In this document: positions 25,123-33,482 of the stretch, in pieces | Layout: each line of letters begins with the position of its first letter | How positions within the stretch are numbered: position 1 is the stretch's first letter | From: Streptomyces sp. R44 | GTDB lineage: Bacteria > Actinomycetota > Actinomycetes > Streptomycetales > Streptomycetaceae | NCBI RefSeq assembly: GCF_041053105.1 | Contig: NZ_CP163444.1 | Location: 2,232,001 to 2,296,000 of the forward strand | Direction of reading: 5' to 3' | DNA length: 64,000 nucleotides | Program-made: the position numbers and the translations under genes | Notes under the pieces: model-generated | Databases searched by the model: none | What the model saw: the letters and a program-made list of their open reading frames with translations, nothing else | Told to the model about the DNA's origin: nothing

Positions 25123-25965
25123 TCAGGCCTGGTCGGCGGCCCGGCGTGCGCGGCGGTACAGCAGGGCGCCACCGAGGAGCAGCGCGGCGCTCGCGGGAGC
25201 GGCGTAGCCCAGGGCGTCCGCACCCGTGGCGGCCAGCGAGGCGGTGCTGGTCTCACCCTGCGGCGCGGGGGCCGGGGCGGCCGGGGGGACGCTCTCGGAG
25301 CGCGGCACCGGCACGTTGCGCACGGGGGTCTGCGGGCGCGGCGTCGGCGTCTCGATCGGCTGCTCGGGCTTGGCCGGGCCGTTCACCGAGGTGTTGCCGA
25401 AGACCGGGTTGAGGATGCCGACCACGTTGGCCGAGTTCCCGCTGAGGTTCACGGGGAGGTCGAGGGGCAGCTGGAGGCCGTTCCCGGAGAGCACGCCCGG
25501 GGAGCCCGCGGCGTGGCTCTCGGCGGTGGACCCGCCACCGTTGGAGGAGCCGCCGCCGTGGGAGGACCCGCCCTGGGAGCCGCCGCCGTGGGAGGAGCCG
25601 CCCCCGTGGGAGCCGCTCTGGGAGCCGCCGGCCTGCTCGCCGCCGCGCGGGGTGCCGGGCTGGTCCTTGTGGGAGCCGCTGCCGCCGTTCTCGTCCCCGT
25701 ACCCCCCGGCCTCGCGCTCCGTGGAGCGGTTGGCACAGCTGTTGCCGAAGGCCGGGTTGAGCAGCCCCACGACGCTGACGGTGTTGCCACATGCGTTGAC
25801 CGGCACGTGCACCGGCAGCTGGATCGTGTTGCCGGAACCGACTCCCGGCGAACCGACCGCGGCGCCCTCGGCGCCGGCGTCGGCGTGCGCGGCGCCCGCC
25901 GAGAGGGCGAGCGCGCCGCCCGTGACCAACAGTGTGGCCAGACCACTTCGGCGAATCTGCCTCAT
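25123..25965 (-). CDS. Long chaplin, cell-wall anchored by sortase
   Basis: A 280-residue hydrophobic surface protein of the long-chaplin type. A signal peptide ends near AAHA (residue ~28). Two chaplin domains follow: residues about 35-79 (GSPGVGSGNTIQLPVHVPVN ... LNPAFGNSCAN, with both conserved cysteines) and about 145-192 (GSPGVLSGNGLQLPLDLPVN ... LNPVFGNTSVN, with neither cysteine). Between them is a low-complexity Gly/Ser/His linker. The end has a Pro-rich stem, the sorting motif LAATG (244-248), a hydrophobic helix and an Arg-rich tail, the LAXTG pattern used by class E sortases. Chaplins lower surface tension during aerial growth. ATG at 25965 after AGGAAG. Confidence 0.93.
   Translation of the reverse strand: MRQIRRSGLATLLVTGGALALSAGAAHADAGAEGAAVGSPGVGSGNTIQLPVHVPVNACGNTVSVVGLLNPAFGNSCANRSTEREAGGYGDENGGSGSHKDQPGTPRGGEQAGGSQSGSHGGGSSHGGGSQGGSSHGGGSSNGGGSTAESHAAGSPGVLSGNGLQLPLDLPVNLSGNSANVVGILNPVFGNTSVNGPAKPEQPIETPTPRPQTPVRNVPVPRSESVPPAAPAPAPQGETSTASLAATGADALGYAAPASAALLLGGALLYRRARRAADQA
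25535..25635. repeat. Low-complexity Gly/Ser/His-encoding repeat in the chaplin linker
   Basis: Repeated GTGGGAGG-type units encode GGGSSHGGGS-like stretches between the two chaplin domains. Such tracts change length easily by slippage. Confidence 0.7.
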
Positions 25966-25990
25966 GGCTTCCTGCCTTCCGGAGGTGTAC

Positions 25991-26067
25991 ACGGGCAAGT
26001 GCCCGTACCGGAATCAACGCGACAAACGTGTGCACCGGATCCGGCCGTTGATGGGTTTCACCCCATC
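25991..26067. promoter_or_regulatory. Two inverted repeats in the chaplin leader/promoter region
   Basis: ACGGGCA-AG-TGCCCGT (25991-26006) is 25 bp before the chaplin start and could be a leader hairpin or operator. GATGGG-TTTCAC-CCCATC (26050-26067) lies further upstream. CGTTGA at 26019-26014 on the minus strand resembles a sigma-BldN -10, but I see no matching CGTAAC -35. Confidence 0.45.
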
Positions 26068-26106
26068 GAGTGGGACTCCGTTCGAGTGTCGGGTCAACAC
26101 CCGTCG

Positions 26107-26182
26107 ACACCCGACGCTCCCGTCCACACCCGACGCTCCCGTCCACACCCGACGCTCCCGTCCACGCCGGTCGCTCCCGTCC
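26107..26182. repeat. 19-bp minisatellite, three perfect plus one degenerate unit
   Basis: Unit ACACCCGACGCTCCCGTCC occurs exactly at 26107-26125, 26126-26144 and 26145-26163, then with four or five changes at 26164-26182. The period is not a multiple of three and the block is between genes, so it is non-coding. It is upstream of the chaplin gene and downstream of the SWIM gene. Confidence 0.9.
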
Positions 26183-26208
26183 ACGCCCTGAAGACCCGTC
26201 AGCGTCCG

Positions 26209-27489
26209 TCAACGCCCCAGGAGGTCGGTGAGGGCGCCGACCGGGTCCGGGTCGGGGGCGCCGCGCGGCCACCAGTCCTCGCGGCCGGCGTCCGACTCGT
26301 ACCCGTACCAGAGCCCGTCCCGGCCGAGCCGCAGCTGGAGGGACTCCCCGGAGAGCCGGTTGCGCCAGGGCCGGAACGCCGGGAAGTCGGCGGCGAGCAG
26401 CGCGGGTCTGGCCCGGTCGAACGGGCCGGCCGGCGGATCCCAGGGCTCTTCGAGGACGGCGAGACCCGCCGCGCCGCCCTGCCGCCAGGCGGCGACGGCG
26501 CGGGCGAGGTCCGTGGGGGTGCGGTCGAGGGCGTACGCCAGGTCGCGGTAGAGCGCCCGCGACGAGGCGGTGAGTCCGGAGCCGGGGTGCGCGGCGGCCA
26601 GCCGGACCGCGTCCTGCCAGGGGGTGAGCGCGGCGACCGGGTCGTGGCCGGTGGCGAGGAAGACGTGCGCCCGGGCGGCGGCCTCGGTCGCGAGGAGGTC
26701 GAGCGCGAGCGGATCGGGAGCGTCCGGGTCCGGTGGGAAGACGGCCGGGCGACCGGGCCGGTCCGGGACGGGCAGCTCGGGCGGCAGCGGCGGCAGCCCG
26801 GGCCCGGTGGCCGCGTCGAGTGCGATCCGGGCGGCCACCGTGGGCATCGGCGGGGCGGCGGCGCCCGCCTCGGCGGCACCCCGGGCGGCGTTCCGCCGGG
26901 TGAGTTCGGCCAGGAGCTCCTGCTCCCCTCGGCCGCGCATCAGGAAGAGGACGAACGGGTCCTCGTCGAGGAGACGGGCGGCCTGGTAGCAGAGGGCGGC
27001 GGCGTGCTTGCAGGGGTAACCGTCGTCCGGGCAGGAGCAGTCGGGGACGAGGTCGCCCGGCACCGGCAGCAGTCCGGTGACCGCCTCCAGGGCGTGCGGC
27101 ACGTCCTTGTCGAGGAGGGCGGCGATGTGGTCGGGGCGCGCGGCGGCCTCGTCGAGGAACCGCTCCCAGCCGTCGTCGCCGAGCGTCCGCATCCTGATCT
27201 CGGTGCGGTACGGGCGGGGCCGGGTGCCGTGCACGTAGGCGACGACCCGGCCGGGGGTGACCGTGATCGCGTCGACGTGACCGCGCCCCGCATAGGCCTT
27301 GCCGCGCGCGAGCCGGGCCGGGTCGAGCGCGGTGTTCTCCAGGGCCGTGACCCAGGCGTTCCCCCACCAGGTGGCGGCGAACCGGCCGTCGGGGGCCGAG
27401 CGCGGCGCGAGCTGCGGGAAGGTACGGCGGCGGTCGTCGTGGCGGAGGGCGGCGCCCCGTGCGACCCGCGCGCCCCTGGCGTGGTTCAC
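26209..27489 (-). CDS. SWIM zinc-finger protein, partner of the SNF2 helicase
   Basis: A 426-residue protein with the SWIM motif CSCPDDGYPCKH (CxCx(n)CxH) near residue 155, preceded by the conserved block FAATWWGNAWVTALENTALDPARLARGKAYAG typical of SWIM proteins adjacent to SNF2 helicases. SWIM domains bind DNA or proteins in recombination and repair. GTG at 27489 overlaps the helicase stop (GTGA), so the two are translationally coupled. The C-terminal half is Ala/Pro-rich helical and ends with WYGYESDAGREDWWPRG. Confidence 0.93.
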   Translation of the reverse strand: MNHARGARVARGAALRHDDRRRTFPQLAPRSAPDGRFAATWWGNAWVTALENTALDPARLARGKAYAGRGHVDAITVTPGRVVAYVHGTRPRPYRTEIRMRTLGDDGWERFLDEAAARPDHIAALLDKDVPHALEAVTGLLPVPGDLVPDCSCPDDGYPCKHAAALCYQAARLLDEDPFVLFLMRGRGEQELLAELTRRNAARGAAEAGAAAPPMPTVAARIALDAATGPGLPPLPPELPVPDRPGRPAVFPPDPDAPDPLALDLLATEAAARAHVFLATGHDPVAALTPWQDAVRLAAAHPGSGLTASSRALYRDLAYALDRTPTDLARAVAAWRQGGAAGLAVLEEPWDPPAGPFDRARPALLAADFPAFRPWRNRLSGESLQLRLGRDGLWYGYESDAGREDWWPRGAPDPDPVGALTDLLGR

Positions 27490-30338
27490 GAGGGCCTCCT
27501 CAGGGACACCAGGTCGGCGAGCTCCCGGTCGGTGAGCTCGGTGAGGGCGGCCTCGCCGGAGCCGAGGACGGCGTCGGCCAGGGCCCGTTTGGCGCGGAGC
27601 ATCTCGGCGATGCGGTCCTCGACGGTCCCCTCGGCGACGAGCCGGTGGACCTGCACCGGCTGGGTCTGCCCGATGCGGTAGGCCCGGTCGGTGGCCTGCT
27701 CCTCGACGGCCGGGTTCCACCAGCGGTCGTAGTGGACGACATGGCCGGCCCGGGTGAGGTTGAGGCCGGTGCCCGCGGCCTTCAGGGAGAGCAGGAAGAC
27801 GGGGACCTCGCCGGCCTGGAAGCGGTCGACCATCCGCTCCCGCTCGGCCACCGGCGTGCCGCCGTGCAGGAGTTGTGCCGGGATGCCGCGGGCGGCCAGG
27901 TGGTCGGCGAGGAGCCGCGCCATCGACACGTACTGGGTGAACACGAGCACGGACCCGTCCTCCGCGAGGATCGTGTCGAGGAGCTCGTCGAGCAGGGCGA
28001 GCTTCCCGGAGCGGCCGGCGAGCCGGGCGGTGCCGCTGCCGCGCGGCGCCTGCTCCTTGAGGTACTGCGCGGGGTGGTTGCAGATCTGCTTCAGCGAGGT
28101 CAGCAGGCTCATGACGAGGCCGCGGCGGGCGATGCCCTCGGCGCCCTCGATCCGCGTCATGGTCTCGCGGACCACCGCCTCGTAGAGCGAGGCCTGCTCC
28201 CGCGTGAGGGCGACCGGGTGGTCGGACTCCGTCTTCGGCGGGAGTTCGGGGACGATGCCGGGGTCGGACTTGCGGCGGCGCAGCAGGAAGGGCCGCACCA
28301 GCCGGGCGAGCCGCTCGACGGCCTCCTCGTGCTCGATCTCCTCGTGGTTCTCCACGGCCCGGGCGTGCCGGGAGCGGAAGGCCTTGAGCGGGCCGAGGAG
28401 ACCGGGGGTGGTCCAGTCGAGGAGCGCCCAGAGTTCGGAGAGGTTGTTCTCCACGGGGGTGCCGGTGAGGGCGACCCTGGCGGGCGCGGGGATCTCACGG
28501 AGCGCCTTGGCGGTCGCGGAGAACGGGTTCTTGACGTGCTGGGCCTCGTCGGCGACGACCATCCCCCACTCCCGCTCGGCGAGGCGGGCGGCGCTGGTGC
28601 GCAGGGTGCCGTAGGTGGTGAGGACGAAGCCGCCCTCGGTGCCGTCGAGGTCACGGTCCGTGCCGTGGAAGCGCCGGACGGGCACGTCGGGGGCGAACTT
28701 CCGCACCTCCCGCTGCCAGTTGCCGAGGAGGGAGGCCGGGCAGACGACGAGGGTGGGGGCGCGGCGGGCGCGGCGCAGGTGGAGGGCGATGAGGGTGACG
28801 GTCTTGCCGAGGCCCATGTCGTCGGCGAGGCAGCCGCCGAGGCCGAGCGAGGTCATCAGGTCCAGCCAGGCGAGGCCGCGGAGCTGGTAGTCGCGCAGGG
28901 TGGCGGTGAGGCCGGGCGGGGCCTGCACGTCCTCGGGGCCGGCCAGGAGCCGGTCGCGGAGCGCGGCGAGGGCCCCGACGGGCACGGCGGGGACGGACTC
29001 GCCGTCCACCTCGGCGGTGCCGGTGAGCGCGGCGGCGAGGGCGTCGACCGGTTCGAGCAGGCCGAGCTCCCGCTTGCGCGCCTTGCGGACGAGGGCGGGG
29101 TCGACGACGACCCACTGGTCGCGGAGGCGCACGATGGGCCGGTGGGCCTCGGCCAGGAGGTCCATCTCACGCTCGGTGAGCGGGTCGCCGTCGAGCGCGA
29201 GCTGCCAGTTGAACCGGAGCAGCTCCTCGCTGTCGAAGAAGGAGGTGCCGTCGGTGGCGGAGCCGGGCGCGGCCTGGGCGGGGCGGACGACGGCGGAGGC
29301 GCTGAGCGAGCGGGCGAGCTCGCGCGGCCAGTGGAGGGCGACCCCGGCGTCGGCGAGGCGGGCGGCGGCCGGGCCGAGCAGTTCGTACAGCTCGTCCTCG
29401 GTGACGGCGAGGACGTCGGGCACGTCCCGCTCCAGGAGCCGGGCGAGCGGGGGCCAGACGCGGGCGGCCCGGCGCAGGGCGAGGACGGCGTCGATCCGGG
29501 CGCGGGGCCCGAAGTGCTCGCCGTCTCCCTCCCACAGGTCCGTGGCGTCGATGACGAGGGTCGGGTCGGCGAGGCTGTGGATCTGCAGGAGCGCGGCGGC
29601 GGCGTGCCGGTCCCCGTCGGCGATGCCGGAGGGGTCGGCGGCATCGGCGGTGTCGAAGAGTTCGTACGGCGAGAGGTCGAGACGGAGCGAGACCCGCACC
29701 CCCGCGTCCATCCCGGCCGCGGCCTCGGCGGCCCAGGCACGCGCGCGGGGCAGGTGCTGCGGGGCGCGCGCCGCGAACGGCGCGCCGACCGCGTGGGCGG
29801 CGGCGGGCGTGCGGGGCAGCACGTCGGCGACCGCGTCGAGGAAGGCCCGTACCAGAGCCTCGGGCTCGGGCAGCCGCAGCGGGCCGCGTCCCGGCACCGG
29901 CACCGCGTACCCCTCGTACGGCAGGGCGGCGGCGACGGCCCGCAGGTGGGCGATGTCCTCGGCGTCCAGGGGTCCGGCCCGCCAGGCGTCCAGGTCGTCC
30001 GCGGTCAGCCCCGGCAGCAGCCGACCGCGGGAGGCGAGGTGCAGGGCGTGCAGGGCGGCGGCGCCCCAGCCGGCGGTGGCGGGGTGCGCGGCCGGATGGT
30101 GGCGGGCCGCGACGAGATGCGGCAGCGCGGCCTCGACGGGCAGGATCACGGCGGGCACCGAGCGGCCCCGGGCGCCGCTGCCGTGGCGCCTGGCCACGGT
30201 CAGCTCGGCCCGCTCCGCCCCGCTCGCCGCCGGGTCCGGCAGCGGGCCGCCGTCGGGGGCCCAGAACGCGACCCGGCCGTCACGCGGAAGGGCGGCCGGC
30301 AGGAAGACGGCGGCGCTGGTCGTCCAGGTGTGTGTCAC
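27486..30338 (-). CDS. SNF2-family DNA-dependent ATPase/helicase
   Basis: A 950-residue protein. The N-terminal ~450 residues are the bacterial SNF2-associated region; the motor follows. Motif I DDMGLGKT, motif II DEAQ (VVADEAQHVKNP), motif III LTGTPVENNLSELW, motif V LLSLKAAGTGLNLT and motif VI QATDRAYRIGQ are all intact. It resembles the mycobacterial DNA-damage-induced helicase HelZ. It is first in an operon with the SWIM gene and its promoter matches the RecA-independent DNA-damage motif, so a repair role is likely. Start at 30338 has GGAGGGGAGCGG upstream. Confidence 0.95.
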   Translation of the reverse strand: MTHTWTTSAAVFLPAALPRDGRVAFWAPDGGPLPDPAASGAERAELTVARRHGSGARGRSVPAVILPVEAALPHLVAARHHPAAHPATAGWGAAALHALHLASRGRLLPGLTADDLDAWRAGPLDAEDIAHLRAVAAALPYEGYAVPVPGRGPLRLPEPEALVRAFLDAVADVLPRTPAAAHAVGAPFAARAPQHLPRARAWAAEAAAGMDAGVRVSLRLDLSPYELFDTADAADPSGIADGDRHAAAALLQIHSLADPTLVIDATDLWEGDGEHFGPRARIDAVLALRRAARVWPPLARLLERDVPDVLAVTEDELYELLGPAAARLADAGVALHWPRELARSLSASAVVRPAQAAPGSATDGTSFFDSEELLRFNWQLALDGDPLTEREMDLLAEAHRPIVRLRDQWVVVDPALVRKARKRELGLLEPVDALAAALTGTAEVDGESVPAVPVGALAALRDRLLAGPEDVQAPPGLTATLRDYQLRGLAWLDLMTSLGLGGCLADDMGLGKTVTLIALHLRRARRAPTLVVCPASLLGNWQREVRKFAPDVPVRRFHGTDRDLDGTEGGFVLTTYGTLRTSAARLAEREWGMVVADEAQHVKNPFSATAKALREIPAPARVALTGTPVENNLSELWALLDWTTPGLLGPLKAFRSRHARAVENHEEIEHEEAVERLARLVRPFLLRRRKSDPGIVPELPPKTESDHPVALTREQASLYEAVVRETMTRIEGAEGIARRGLVMSLLTSLKQICNHPAQYLKEQAPRGSGTARLAGRSGKLALLDELLDTILAEDGSVLVFTQYVSMARLLADHLAARGIPAQLLHGGTPVAERERMVDRFQAGEVPVFLLSLKAAGTGLNLTRAGHVVHYDRWWNPAVEEQATDRAYRIGQTQPVQVHRLVAEGTVEDRIAEMLRAKRALADAVLGSGEAALTELTDRELADLVSLRRPS

Positions 30339-30383
30339 GGCTCCGCTCCCCTCCCGTCGGTGTTGCTTTCTCCTGGACCTCCG

Positions 30384-30406
30384 ACCTTACGGGTGGGGTC
30401 TGACAA
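30384..30406 (-). promoter_or_regulatory. RecA-NDp/PafBC-like promoter before the SNF2-SWIM operon
   Basis: Minus strand TTGTCAGAC (30406-30398), 8-bp spacer, TAAGGT (30389-30384). Seven of nine bases match TTGTCRGTG and the spacing is exact. The leader would be about 40 nt and contains the SD. Confidence 0.65.
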
Positions 30407-30476
30407 CGGGCGTCGCCCGGGTTCCCCCGGGCGGCCCAACAGCGGATGACAGCCGCCCGCGCGGGCGGCATGGTGG

Positions 30477-30512
30477 CCTGAAACGACTCGACAGCCTGAA
30501 ACGACTCGACAG
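30477..30512. repeat. Two tandem 18-bp repeats before the small lipoprotein gene
   Basis: CCTGAAACGACTCGACAG occurs twice head to tail, ending 13 bp before the ATG at 30526, with the SD (AGAAGAGG) directly after. It may be a regulator site or simply a duplication in the leader. Confidence 0.85.
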
Positions 30513-30525
30513 AAGAGGATCCGCC

Positions 30526-30861
30526 ATGTCCGTTCGCCGGCGTCTCACGACCGCCACCGGGGCCGTGCTGCTCACTCTCGCCGTCGCCGGCTGCTCGGGC
30601 CTCGGCCGCAGCACCGTGGGCACGATCGAGTACGAGACGCAGCGTGAGCTCCTGGTCAGCGTGACGAGCCCCTCCGTGAACGGCTGCCACCGCCTGGCCC
30701 CCTCAGGAGTGACCAAGGTCCGGAACAACTCCCTGACGGACATCGTGATGTACCGGACCCGCGACTGCACGGGCGGGAACTCGATCTACGTGGCCACCAA
30801 CACCGCGAACTGGACCGCCCCCGACACCCTGCCCTGGCGCAGCTACAGCGTCGTCCACTGA
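30526..30861 (+). CDS. Small secreted lipoprotein of unknown function
   Basis: A 111-residue protein with a lipoprotein signal: Arg-rich start, hydrophobic core LLTLAVAGC with the lipobox LAVAGC (Cys at residue 23). The mature part is about 88 residues with two further cysteines that could form a disulphide (NGCHRL and RDCTGG). The C-terminal half (NNSLTDIVMYRTRDCTGG ... WRSYSVVH) resembles small actinobacterial secreted proteins with a crystallin-like pattern. I do not recognise a function. Two 18-bp repeats precede it. Confidence 0.8.
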   Translation: MSVRRRLTTATGAVLLTLAVAGCSGLGRSTVGTIEYETQRELLVSVTSPSVNGCHRLAPSGVTKVRNNSLTDIVMYRTRDCTGGNSIYVATNTANWTAPDTLPWRSYSVVH

Positions 30862-30956
30862 GCGGCCGCTCGGGCCTCCCTGCGACCGTTCCGTTTCCCC
30901 CACCCCGGGTACATGCTGGAAGTGACCTCGGGGATCCGAGGGGAGATGCGACCGTC

Positions 30957-31226
30957 ATGCGGAGCGGGAACGAGCCGGCCAACGCGCGCAGTGCGCTGCG
31001 CCTGCGGTTCTGGCTGAGCATGTGGGGGCTGCTCTGGGCAGCCTTCGGCACGACCGTGTTCTCCCTGGTGGAGCGCCCCGGCTGGGCCGCGGCCTGCGGG
31101 GTGCTGTTCCTGGTGGCCATGGTCGACCTCGTGGTGGTGCTGCACCACATCCACCAGGGCGCGCACTGGCAGCCGGGCCGGAGCATCCCGCCGTATGAAC
31201 CCGATCACGGCGGTCCGCGACGCTGA
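30957..31226 (+). CDS. DUF6343-type small membrane protein
   Basis: An 89-residue protein with two membrane segments (LSMWGLLWAAFGTTVFSLV and WAAACGVLFLVAMVDLVVVL) and a short His/Pro-rich tail. The N-terminus RSGNEPANARSALRLRFWLS matches my memory of the Streptomyces DUF6343 family. Function unknown. GAGGGGAG precedes the start. Confidence 0.75.
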   Translation: MRSGNEPANARSALRLRFWLSMWGLLWAAFGTTVFSLVERPGWAAACGVLFLVAMVDLVVVLHHIHQGAHWQPGRSIPPYEPDHGGPRR

Positions 31227-31234
31227 CGCCGCCG

Positions 31235-31267
31235 CCCGCTCGGTCCGCCCGCTCGGTCCGCCCGCTC
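31235..31267. repeat. Short tandem repeat CCCGCTCGGTCCG
   Basis: Two exact 13-bp units (31235-31247, 31248-31260) and a partial third lie in the 39-bp gap between two convergent genes; the third overlaps the TPR gene's stop. Confidence 0.8.
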
Positions 31268-31634
31268 AGTTCCGGGTGTCGAAGCCCGCCGCCTGGAGGT
31301 ACTCCGGCTTCGGGTCCAGCGCGGCGGCGAGGCGGAAGTGCCGCATGGCCTGGGCGGTCTGCCCGGAGCGCTCGAAGGTGCGGCCCAGCGCGAAGTGGGC
31401 GAAGGCGTTGTCCGGCTCGCGCTCCAGGACCAGCTCGAACTCCAGCTGCGCCGGGCGCAGCTGTGCGGCGGCGAAGAACGCCCGGGCCCGCAGCAGGCGC
31501 GCCGCCGTGTTCTCGGGATGGGCTGCGATCACCGAGTCCAGCAGCTTCACGGCCCCGCGAGGGTCCCGCGCGGCCAACAGGTGCTCGGCGGCGCGGAAGT
31601 CGATGACGTGCGTTTCCGGGTTGCTGTCGGCCAC
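31266..31634 (-). CDS. Small tetratricopeptide-repeat protein
   Basis: A 122-residue protein made of about three TPR units (AAEHLLAARDPRGAVKLLDSV, AARLLRARAFFAAAQLRPAQ, AFAHFALGRTFERSGQTAQA). TPRs mediate protein-protein contact. GTG at 31634 with AAGGA upstream. It lies 88 bp upstream of coaE on the same strand (31723-32337 is transcribed toward it). Partner unknown. Confidence 0.88.
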   Translation of the reverse strand: MADSNPETHVIDFRAAEHLLAARDPRGAVKLLDSVIAAHPENTAARLLRARAFFAAAQLRPAQLEFELVLEREPDNAFAHFALGRTFERSGQTAQAMRHFRLAAALDPKPEYLQAAGFDTRN

Positions 31635-31722
31635 GATGGCATCCTTCCCCTCGACCGGTGGTTGAACACCGGCCCCGGCGGCCGCATTCCGCCGTGGCCC
31701 GCCACGCTGCCGGGGCCTGGTC

Positions 31723-32337
31723 CTAGGCGTCCTCGGCGGGGAGCCCGGCGCGGCGCTCCAGTTCCTCCCAGACCTTGCGCACCTGGGGCTCCAGCGCGTC
31801 GAGCGGTCCGTCGTTGTCGATCACGAGGTCGGCGACGGCCAGCCGCTGCGCGCGCGTGGCCTGGGCGGCCATCCGGGCCTCGGCCTCTGCCGCGGCCATG
31901 CCCCGCAGCCGTACGAGCCGGTCGAGCTGGGTCTCGGGGGAGGCGTCCACGACGACGACCAGGTCGTACAGCGGCGCCAGCCCGTTCTCGGTGAGCAGCG
32001 GTACGTCGTGGATGACGACGTCCCCGGTGCCCGCGCGGCTCTCCAGCTCCGCCGACCGGGCCCCGACCAGGGGGTGGACGATGGCGTTGAGGGTGGCGAG
32101 CCGGTCGGCGTCGGCGAAGACGATGGAGCCGAGCTTCGGCCGGTCGAGCGTCCCCTCCGCGGTGAGGACGCCGTCCCCGAAGGCCGCCACGACGGCCGCG
32201 AGCCCCGGGGTCCCGGGCTCGACGACCTCGCGCGCGATCCGGTCCGCGTCGATCAGTACGGCTCCGTACGAGACGAGCAGCCGTGACACTTCGCTCTTGC
32301 CGGCGCCGATCCCGCCGGTCAGGCCCACCTTCAGCAT
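31723..32337 (-). CDS. coaE: Dephospho-CoA kinase
   Basis: A 204-residue enzyme for the last step of coenzyme A synthesis, phosphorylating the ribose 3'-OH of dephospho-CoA. The P-loop [17 protein letters not shown] is at residues 5-21, followed by [16 protein letters not shown], the CoA-binding HPLV region, and [10 protein letters not shown]. Length is normal for the short actinobacterial form without the fused UPF0157 domain. ATG at 32337; lies downstream of the PAC2 gene, 31 bp apart. Confidence 0.97.
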   Translation of the reverse strand: MLKVGLTGGIGAGKSEVSRLLVSYGAVLIDADRIAREVVEPGTPGLAAVVAAFGDGVLTAEGTLDRPKLGSIVFADADRLATLNAIVHPLVGARSAELESRAGTGDVVIHDVPLLTENGLAPLYDLVVVVDASPETQLDRLVRLRGMAAAEAEARMAAQATRAQRLAVADLVIDNDGPLDALEPQVRKVWEELERRAGLPAEDA

Positions 32338-32368
32338 GAGCGGCAGCTTAGGGCCTGCCCGGGACGGG

Positions 32369-33307
32369 CTAGGCGTCGCCCTCCCGCTCCGCGAGGAAGC
32401 GCTCGAACTCCCGCCCCAGCTCGTCGGCCGACGGCAGGTCGACCGGCTCGGCGACCAGGCTGCCGCGCGTCTCGGCGCCGGCCGCCGCGTCGTACTGGTG
32501 CTCAAGGCCCTGCACCAGCGCGACCAGCTCCTCGTCGCCCTCGCCGATCTGGCGGTCGATCTCGGTCTGGGTGCGCCGGGCCTCGGTCCGCAGGGAGTGG
32601 GCGACGCCGGGGAGGACGAGGCCGGTGGCGGCGGTGACGGCCTCCAGGGCGGTCAGGGCCGCGTCCGGGTACGGGGACCGGGCCACGTAGTGCGGGACGT
32701 GCGCGGCGACGCCGAGCGTGTCGTGGCCGGCCTCGGTGAGCCGGTACTCGATCAGGGATTCGGCACTGCCGGGGACCTGCGCCTCGTCGAAGGGGCTGCG
32801 GTGCCCGGGCATGAGGTCGGTGCGGCTGCCGTGCGGGGTGAGGCCGACGGGGCGGGTGTGCGGCACGCCCATGGGGATGCCGTGGAAGTTGACGGAGAGG
32901 CGCACGCCGAGGCGCTCGATGATCTGCCGGACGGCGACCGCGAACCGCTCCCACTCGACGTCCGGCTCGGGGCCCGAGAGGAGGAGGAAGGGCGCGCCGG
33001 TGGCGTCCTGCACGAGGCGGACCTCGATGGACGGCGTCTCGTACGCGGTCCAGCGGTCGCGCCGGAAGGTGAGCAGCGGGCGGCGGGCGCGGTAGTCCAC
33101 GAGCCGGTCGTGGTCGAAGCGGGCCACCAGCTGGTGCGGGAGGGTGTCGAGCAGTCGGTCGACGATCTGCTCGCCGGTCTCGCCTGCGTCGATGTAGCCG
33201 TCGAAGTGGTACAGCATGACCAGCCCGGCCGACTCCTGCGCCAGGGCCAGGTCGACGACGGCCACGCCCTTCGGGTCCCATTCGTACAAATCCTGGGGAT
33301 CAAGCAC
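32369..33307 (-). CDS. PAC2-family protein
   Basis: A 312-residue protein of the PAC2 (proteasome assembly chaperone 2-like) family. The pattern [26 protein letters not shown], then [40 protein letters not shown] and [20 protein letters not shown] is characteristic of the actinobacterial ATP-grasp-neighbour type. The C-terminus is helical and acidic ([18 protein letters not shown]). GTG at 33307 has GAGGAG 8 nt upstream. Role unproven in actinobacteria; a link to the proteasome/Pup system is family-based inference. Confidence 0.9.
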   Translation of the reverse strand: MLDPQDLYEWDPKGVAVVDLALAQESAGLVMLYHFDGYIDAGETGEQIVDRLLDTLPHQLVARFDHDRLVDYRARRPLLTFRRDRWTAYETPSIEVRLVQDATGAPFLLLSGPEPDVEWERFAVAVRQIIERLGVRLSVNFHGIPMGVPHTRPVGLTPHGSRTDLMPGHRSPFDEAQVPGSAESLIEYRLTEAGHDTLGVAAHVPHYVARSPYPDAALTALEAVTAATGLVLPGVAHSLRTEARRTQTEIDRQIGEGDEELVALVQGLEHQYDAAAGAETRGSLVAEPVDLPSADELGREFERFLAEREGDA

Positions 33308-33412
33308 GATTACCGCTCCTCCTCGTGTTCTCTCTGGAAACGCCGCGCGGGGCACGGCCATTCCCCCATCGCGTGATCTTCCGGAGGCGGAGTGGGTGAA
33401 CTGCGGAAACGG

Positions 33413-33448
33413 CCGAGGCCCGCTCCCCCGAAGGGGAACGGGCCTCGG
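33413..33448. terminator. Terminator hairpin after rpsA
   Basis: CCGAGGCCCG (33413-33422) pairs with CGGGCCTCGG (33439-33448), with an inner CCCC/GGGG extension. A smaller CGCTAG-CGG-CTAGCG hairpin (33451-33465) lies between it and the rpsA stop. Confidence 0.8.
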
Positions 33449-33482
33449 TTCGCTAGCGGCTAGCGCTCAGCGGAGAGCCTGT

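Noticed and set aside
26014..26019. Sigma-BldN promoter for the chaplin gene
   Set aside because: Only CGTTGA is present; no CGTAAC at the right distance.
27459..30449. 996-codon plus-strand frame antisense to the SNF2 helicase
   Set aside because: No recognisable domain; helicase motifs on the minus strand are complete.
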